From positions 45,044 through 109,043 of the forward strand of contig WQYX01000003.1 of NCBI GenBank assembly GCA_009781005.1: DNA of 64,000 nt. The letters are read 5' to 3'. The stretch is from Polyangiaceae bacterium. Lineage in GTDB: Bacteria; Myxococcota_A; Polyangia; Polyangiales; Polyangiaceae. Positions within the stretch are counted from its first letter, which is position 1, and each line of letters starts with the position of its first letter. Below, in pieces: positions 59,334 through 64,000 of this stretch. Both the position numbers and the translations under genes were made by a program. The notes under the pieces were generated by a model. It saw only the letters and a list, made by a program, of their open reading frames with translations, did no database searches and had not been told where the DNA came from.

Positions 59334-60704
59334 TCAGCAACGGACGAAGGAGGCCACGAAGTAGCCATCCGTGCCGTGCAAATGCGGCAGAAGTCGGAAG
59401 CTCGTTGCGTTGCCCGGCGCAAGCGTCGCACCGATCGATCCATCGAACGGTGCCGGCTCGAGGCGGAGGGCGCGCGCGGACTCCACGACGGCTTCGGCCT
59501 CCTCGCGAAGAATGCTGCATACTGCATAGATGATGCGGCCGCCCGGTCGGACGAGCGTGGCTGTGCGCGCGAGGATCGTTCGCTGAAGATCTCCGAGACC
59601 GGCGAGATCTTTCGACATGCGCCGGAGCAGAAGCTCGGGATGACGTCGCACGGTGCCCGTGCCCGAGCACGGCGCATCGACGAGGATTCGATCGTACGGG
59701 CCTGCCACGCCGCCCACGCCTTTGGACCAATCGACGGCGAACGTACGGCGAACGCACCCGCCGATGCGATCGAGCTCGCGCTGCAGATGATCGAGTTTTT
59801 TCGGATGAAGATCGGCGGCGTCCACGGAGCCTTCTTTGCCGACGCCGCGCGCGATGAGTCCGGTCTTGTTGCCTCGCCCAGCGCACGCGTCGAGCACCAC
59901 GTCGCCCTCGCGGGCACCGAGCGCGAGCGCCACGATCTGCGACCCCTCTTCTTGAGGAGTCCACGCGCCGGCGGCGAAACCCGGAAGATCGACGATGCGT
60001 CCGGCACCGCGCACGAGCACCGCGTGCGGTGAAATGCGGCCGGACTCGATGGATGCGTTCGGGCGAGCTTCGCGAAAGCGCGCGATCCACGCGTCGCGTT
60101 CGCACGGCTCTTCGATGCGCACGCCGAGGGGCGGCGGGTCGGTCGCCGCGAACAAGTGAAGTGTGGCTTCTTCGCCGATCGCGTCGACCATCGCACGCGT
60201 AAGAGCCGGCTCTGCGGACGCGAGGGCCGCGCGCGAAAGTTCGTCTTTCGTCCTACGCGGCTCGCTCGCGAGCTTTCGCAATATCGCGTTTGCGAACCCC
60301 GACACGCGGTCGCCCGCCAAGATGCGCACTGCCGAGACCGCCTCATTCACCGCGGCGAAGGCAGGCACCCGCTCGAGCGCCAAGATTTGGTAGGCCGCAA
60401 TCGCGAGTACGGCACGTACCTCCGGAGACAACCCAGACAGGCCGCGCGGTGCGTGCCGTGCGAGGCGCTCTTCGAGCCAACCGTGCAACCGGAGCGTGCC
60501 GTAGACGAGCTCCGTTGCGAGCGCGCGATCCCGCGGCGCGAGCTGCACGTTGCGATCGAGCTCGGTGTCGAGCGCGGCCGCCGCAAAAGCCCCATCACGC
60601 ATGGCGCGTACGAGGACATCCGCGGCGACCGAGCGAGCGGTGGGAACGAAGCGAGGTCGTCGAGACACGTGCGCTTCACTACCGGACCGAGCTTGCTGCG
60701 TCAC
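59334..60704 (-). CDS. rsmB: 16S rRNA (cytosine-967-C5)-methyltransferase
   Basis: The protein has about 456 residues from a GTG at 60704; other starts at 60665 and 60743 are possible. An N-terminal NusB-like helical domain (LAPRDRALATELVYGTLR, ALERVPAFAAVNEAV) is followed by the methyltransferase domain with DACAGRGNKT (SAM loop), VDAPCSGTG (catalytic-release Cys) and YAVCSILREEAE (nucleophile Cys). It modifies C967 of 16S rRNA. It runs in the same direction as the E2 gene 84 bp downstream. Confidence 0.93.
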   Translation of the reverse strand: MTQQARSGSEAHVSRRPRFVPTARSVAADVLVRAMRDGAFAAAALDTELDRNVQLAPRDRALATELVYGTLRLHGWLEERLARHAPRGLSGLSPEVRAVLAIAAYQILALERVPAFAAVNEAVSAVRILAGDRVSGFANAILRKLASEPRRTKDELSRAALASAEPALTRAMVDAIGEEATLHLFAATDPPPLGVRIEEPCERDAWIARFREARPNASIESGRISPHAVLVRGAGRIVDLPGFAAGAWTPQEEGSQIVALALGAREGDVVLDACAGRGNKTGLIARGVGKEGSVDAADLHPKKLDHLQRELDRIGGCVRRTFAVDWSKGVGGVAGPYDRILVDAPCSGTGTVRRHPELLLRRMSKDLAGLGDLQRTILARTATLVRPGGRIIYAVCSILREEAEAVVESARALRLEPAPFDGSIGATLAPGNATSFRLLPHLHGTDGYFVASFVRC

Positions 60705-60768
60705 GCCACCTGAAATAGAGGACGAAGCAGAGAATGCAACCAATCAGTTGCCTTCCCCCCCGCCCCAT

Positions 60769-61914
60769 TCAGTGCAACGTGTGGAAGCAGCCGTCGTGTT
60801 CGACCTTCGCAGGTCCCTTGAACGGGGACACATGAGCAAGACGCCCGGGGGATCCCTCTGCTTTCGTCTCTGCGGCACGAGCCATGAGCGCGTCTTCGAT
60901 TGCTTCTTCGCGTTCCCATCGCGCCAGAATGGCCTGCGCGCGACGACGTCTTTTCGCGTAGGCGAGGCCGAGACCCCCGATTGCCGCAACCCACACGATT
61001 CCGCCGCCCGCAACAATGGGCCATATCGTGTAGCGCCGCTCGAGATCGCTGCGCCATTGGAATTCGAGCTTTCGAAGATCGGTGCCGTAGGCGTCCGCGA
61101 GTGCGCGGTCGAAGGCCACGCCCTCGCGCACGCGCCGGATCATCGCGGCGAAACGGGCTCGATCGCTTCGTCGCATGAGAAAGCTGACGAAATCCCCACT
61201 CTGGGCGTAAGCGATATTCACTTCGAAGTGATTGTTCGGAAAGTTCCGATCGAGCTCGGAGAGCGGCAAAAGCGTGCCCGAAACCGTTGCATTCCAAAGA
61301 ACCCCGAGTCGATCGAAACGATTTTCGCTCGAGAGCGACATGGCGAGTCCTTCGTTGAACCAAACGGGCACGTGCTGACCGGCCACGGCTTCGTCCAGCG
61401 CGAGGTGGGCAAGCTCGTGCCGGAAGACGCGATCGAGATCGACGGCTTCACCGCCGCGTGGCGCAAGCATGCTGAGCAGCATCAGGCGCAGACGCGGGTA
61501 CGCAACACCGTCCGCGTAATCGGGGGGGGGCAATTCGCTTGGTGCGAGACGCGCCATGTCGCTCACGGTTTGCGCGACGCGTATTTCGATGCGATCGAGA
61601 GCGGGCTGACCGAGCACGCCGGCGAGCTCGGCGCGCACGGCGTTGGCGTCGCGCAGCAGCGATGCCACGCGCTCGGCAGCCTCAGGCGGGTACGAAAAAC
61701 GCGCCCAGCCGAGATCCTTCGTGACGTAGCCGGCGGGCAGCGGTGGGAGGTGCGCCTGCGCCGCTGAGACAACGACGGGTACATCGAACGGTACGAGGGC
61801 GGACGGATCCTCGGAGAGCTCGCGCGCGGTCTCGGCCTTTGCCGATGTGTTGAAGCCTGCGAAGGCGAGCACGAATGCCGCGAGGAAAGACAACCATGTA
61901 CGAAGTCGATGCAT
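60769..61914 (-). CDS. Secreted gluzincin metalloprotease (peptidase MA-like) with C-terminal membrane helix
   Basis: The protein has 381 residues. A signal peptide (1-27) precedes the protease domain, with zinc ligands in HELAH (166-170) and the third ligand Glu188 in WFNEGLA, as in gluzincins of the peptidase MA type. A membrane helix (IVAGGGIVWVAAIGGLGLA) near residue 315 leaves a basic cytoplasmic tail. The enzyme would act in the periplasm; its substrate is unknown. Confidence 0.85.
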   Translation of the reverse strand: MHRLRTWLSFLAAFVLAFAGFNTSAKAETARELSEDPSALVPFDVPVVVSAAQAHLPPLPAGYVTKDLGWARFSYPPEAAERVASLLRDANAVRAELAGVLGQPALDRIEIRVAQTVSDMARLAPSELPPPDYADGVAYPRLRLMLLSMLAPRGGEAVDLDRVFRHELAHLALDEAVAGQHVPVWFNEGLAMSLSSENRFDRLGVLWNATVSGTLLPLSELDRNFPNNHFEVNIAYAQSGDFVSFLMRRSDRARFAAMIRRVREGVAFDRALADAYGTDLRKLEFQWRSDLERRYTIWPIVAGGGIVWVAAIGGLGLAYAKRRRRAQAILARWEREEAIEDALMARAAETKAEGSPGRLAHVSPFKGPAKVEHDGCFHTLH

Positions 61915-61964
61915 GAAGACCTTGGATGACGACCGTCCTCTGCACGTGGTACGCGGGACGAGCG

Positions 61965-62771
61965 CTAGTGGGGCAATTGCATCTTAAGATGGATCTGGTC
62001 CGTGCCCGTGTCCCGCGACATCAAATAGATTCCTCCGCCAACCACGGCAGCCGCGCCCACCGCACCCCAGAACCAAGGTGAAAGATAGAAGGGTTTGGAC
62101 TCGTCTTCGTGCGGCTTTGGAGGCAAGGGTGGGATGGCATGCAGCGCGGCCGCCGGTGCAGCCGTCGTGCTCGACGCAGCCGCGGGCGTTGTTGCGAAGC
62201 GTCGCTCCAGCGATGAGACGGCGGATCCCCATCGTGATGGATCGGCGGCAGCGTCACTGGGCACGTAGCGTGCGGCGTCGAACTCGCCAACGTCGGTGAG
62301 AAAGAGCCGCGCGACGGGCCTGTTCTGATCCGCCATCACGACGAGCATGGCAGAGACGCCGAGCTCCTTTGCGAGACTCGCGAGCAGCCGGCGGCTCGGC
62401 GCGTCGTCGCCCGTGATGGCAGCGCGGAGCGCAGCGAGATCGCGAAGATCGGTGGGCGCGTCGTTGGGTACCGCTTCACCCGCGAGGATGCGCGCGTGCG
62501 CTTCATCGACGGATGTTGGACGAAGACGGCTTTTATAAACTGCGCGTGCAAGCGTGAAGGCTTCGTCGTGCGATTGCCCTGCGGCCAAGACGGCGATGCC
62601 TTGGGCCGCGGGCTTCGATGGAGGACGGGGTGTTGCTGCTGATGTTGCCGGAGTGCCCGACGGCAACGTTGGCGTGGGACCATCCGAAGGTTCGGCAAAG
62701 GCTGCTCCTGCCGGCGCAATCAGCAAGAGCGTCGTGATGAATCCAATGACGAAAGCGTTTTGATGAACCAA
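61965..62771 (-). CDS. Secreted protein with C-terminal membrane helix, unknown function
   Basis: The protein has about 268 residues from a TTG with GGAG 5 bases upstream. A signal peptide (LLLIAPAGAAFAE), a Pro/Thr linker, a compact alpha/beta domain (about 60-175: GIAVLAAGQSHDEAFTLARA, GVSAMLVVMADQ) and a C-terminal hydrophobic helix (FWGAVGAAAVVGGGIYLM) are seen. No family is recognised. It is followed by the metalloprotease gene 50 bp downstream. Repeat B4 ends 17 bp upstream of its start. Confidence 0.68.
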   Translation of the reverse strand: MVHQNAFVIGFITTLLLIAPAGAAFAEPSDGPTPTLPSGTPATSAATPRPPSKPAAQGIAVLAAGQSHDEAFTLARAVYKSRLRPTSVDEAHARILAGEAVPNDAPTDLRDLAALRAAITGDDAPSRRLLASLAKELGVSAMLVVMADQNRPVARLFLTDVGEFDAARYVPSDAAADPSRWGSAVSSLERRFATTPAAASSTTAAPAAALHAIPPLPPKPHEDESKPFYLSPWFWGAVGAAAVVGGGIYLMSRDTGTDQIHLKMQLPH

Positions 62772-62787
62772 TGGAGTCTCCAAACTG

Positions 62788-62933
62788 AGAGCGTGTTCGC
62801 CAGCCTGCTGCGCGAATCGATTCGTCGGTTGGGCGCTGCGGTGCCTGCGCACGTACCACAACGTACGCTTACACGGGCTCCTCGCGCTCCGCCCTAGCCT
62901 CGATTCGCTCGCGACGGCTGCCCTACACGCTCT
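62788..62933. repeat. Family B palindromic element, full copy B4 (146 bp)
   Basis: agagcgtgttcgccagcc and ggctgccctacacgctct are the ends. The length and nearly the whole sequence match B1. The flanks read ctgag on the left (overlapping the end) and ctgag on the right, so a 5-bp direct repeat is possible. It lies between the converging-order ends of the membrane protein gene and the start of the next gene. Confidence 0.92.
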
Positions 62934-62952
62934 GAGTCGGCTTTGATGCGCG

Positions 62953-63738
62953 TCAGTGCGAGCGTGCGGCGTTGACAATCCATGCGTGCAACGGAGCGTG
63001 CTTCGCAACGGCGTCGCGAACGGAGGGTTCGGCACGCAGACCCACGAGCAGAACACCAGCGGCGAGCGGTACGCCTGCAATGGCAATCCAGCGCACGCGC
63101 GCGAACCCGCGTGACGAGGCGATGTACGATGCGAGCAGCAGCGCGAGTGCGTCGACGAGTGCGGCCGCCGTTGCAGGCTCGGGCGCACGCACCAAGGTCA
63201 CGACGATGAGGACGAGCGATGCGAACGCGGCGACCGAAGCAACGGCGAGCGCGACGCGCTTGGCGATGGATCCGGCTCTGTTGAACGAGACCGCGCCGCG
63301 CCGCACGACGAGCGCGATGAAGAAGGCCGAGACCAACGCGAAGATCGCGAACGATACACCCGCGAGGCCATGATGATGCGTTTTGGCGCGGAGCAGCGCG
63401 CCGAAAACGGAGAGCACGGCGAGCTCGAGGACCGCCCACGCGAGCACGCTGAACGCGAGCACGGACGCGCGATCCCCGACGAGATGGCGAAGGCCGACGC
63501 GTGCACGGCGGAAGACGAGCACGATCATGATTCCGAACGGCGTGAAGACCGCAGAGAGCACGAGCCACGTAGCGATGGATCCGCCACCGATGCGGAGCTC
63601 GGCGGGGATCGAGGCGACGATCGCCGCGAGCACGCCGCCGCCGACCACCGCGCCGAAACGCGTGACGCGCGAGAGGCGTTCGCCGCCGTCCCCGAGCGGC
63701 TCCCGGTCGAGCGTGGGTGGGATCTGCGAGCGTGACAT
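62953..63738 (-). CDS. Multi-pass membrane protein, unknown function
   Basis: The protein has about 261 residues from MSRSQIPPTL. Seven or so hydrophobic helices are seen, for example FGAVVGGGVLAAIVASI, WLVLSAVFTPFGIMIVLVF and AVASVAAFASLVLIVVTLV. The final HAPLHAWIVNAARSH is amphipathic. I recognise no family. It may be the membrane part of a larger enzyme that has been cut short near repeat B4, which lies 20 bp beyond its stop. Confidence 0.7.
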   Translation of the reverse strand: MSRSQIPPTLDREPLGDGGERLSRVTRFGAVVGGGVLAAIVASIPAELRIGGGSIATWLVLSAVFTPFGIMIVLVFRRARVGLRHLVGDRASVLAFSVLAWAVLELAVLSVFGALLRAKTHHHGLAGVSFAIFALVSAFFIALVVRRGAVSFNRAGSIAKRVALAVASVAAFASLVLIVVTLVRAPEPATAAALVDALALLLASYIASSRGFARVRWIAIAGVPLAAGVLLVGLRAEPSVRDAVAKHAPLHAWIVNAARSH

Positions 63739-64000
63739 GGGGCGGAAGACGTCGGACTCTAACCCGTACGCGGATCGTGACCACCTCAAAACGGGTCGAG
63801 CGGCGCGAGAGGCGGTATGGCAAGGAGCTCAGTTGTGGCCCCATCCGCCATGGCTTCGCCTTCGGCTTGCCATGGCCGCCTTGTATGAACCGTCTGGTGG
63901 AAGCGAAGGGAATTGGTGGTCGAAGCGAGGAGGGGGCGCAGGGGAAGAGACGAAAAAGTTGTAAGCCTTGTGCAGAGGAGAATTCGGGAGGCAAAAGACC
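63739..64000. other. Right window edge without a recognisable gene
   Basis: The 262 bp to the edge contain short open frames but none with a convincing protein pattern or ribosome binding site. A weak palindrome gccatggcttcg...cttgccatggc is the only structure seen. Confidence 0.3.

Noticed and set aside
59251..60105. Upstream extension of the E2 frame to 60105
   Set aside because: It is Arg-rich antisense-like sequence over rsmB. The lipoyl domain start MLDVKVPQVGE is the natural N-terminus.
1..64000. Prophage, integron or insertion sequence
   Set aside because: No integrase, transposase, phage structural or replication gene was seen. The repeats are short and carry no transposase, so any mobility would depend on an enzyme elsewhere.

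Overview
The window is GC-rich and gene-dense. Its gene families point to a myxobacterium-like member of the Myxococcota (probably class Polyangia). These include several Hanks-type Ser/Thr kinases fused to other modules, a kinase-sigma54 activator fusion, FHA/DUF4388 and FHA/GGDEF signalling proteins, a stand-alone MshEN (PilB N-terminal) protein, many lipoproteins and Cys-rich secreted proteins, and lipid A synthesis (lpxK). No rRNA, phage, insertion-sequence transposase or CRISPR array is visible. One tRNA (Ala, GGC) is present.

Layout. 0-6.5 kb: an alpha-2-macroglobulin-like lipoprotein cut by the left edge, a Ser/Thr kinase, a proline-rich tail-anchored protein and a ferritin-like diiron protein. 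6.6-16.4 kb: tRNA-Ala, a 1415-residue kinase/TPR/GAF/sigma54-activator, an alpha/beta hydrolase, a truncated AT-richer DUF2867 remnant, a TPR protein, and a pentameric ligand-gated channel overlapping a Cys-rich lipoprotein gene. 16.6-25.1 kb: a beta-propeller lipoprotein, nadE, a lytic transglycosylase, a CPBP membrane protease and gltX. 25.2-32.3 kb: a lysine-tailed protein, pyruvoyl arginine decarboxylase, DUF2505, a CpxP-like lipoprotein, ccmB-nadD, a DUF2520 protein, an NHL-repeat lipoprotein behind three phased palindromes, and a toxin-antitoxin pair. 32.4-43.8 kb: a histidine kinase, FHA-DUF4388, SDR, SUKH, an APP1-like phosphatase, a Cys-rich protein with a zinc-ribbon kinase-ATPase, and the MshEN protein. 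44-51.6 kb: SCP2 and SDR (a split MFE-2-like pair), dapA-dapB, an aminotransferase-LuxE-LuxC operon and an FHA-GGDEF cyclase. 51.7-64 kb: lpxK, DUF2252-methyltransferase, aldo/keto reductase, treZ, a lipoyl acyltransferase (E2), rsmB, a gluzincin metalloprotease and two membrane proteins.

The most unusual layer is a set of short palindromic repeats that settle at gene boundaries. Family A (about 124 bp, up to about 230 bp; near-perfect 23-bp inverted ends) occurs at least ten times. In most intergenic copies it starts at the stop codon of the upstream gene, always with the same arm first. Two full copies lie in frame inside coding sequences (the LuxE-like gene and a methyltransferase), both read in the same frame as DRFQVDASS...SRQ(I/L)ESG. 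This resembles the protein-coding palindromic elements of Rickettsia. Family B (146 bp, ends agagcgtgtt/aacacgctct) has two full copies and several fragments. Three copies stop 11-17 bp before a start codon, and two broken ends flank nadE as if the gene had replaced the middle of the element. Families C and D and a family of short GTAGGGGC-type hairpins also occur, two of them again at stop codons. All of this rests on comparing copies by eye within the window. No database comparison was possible.
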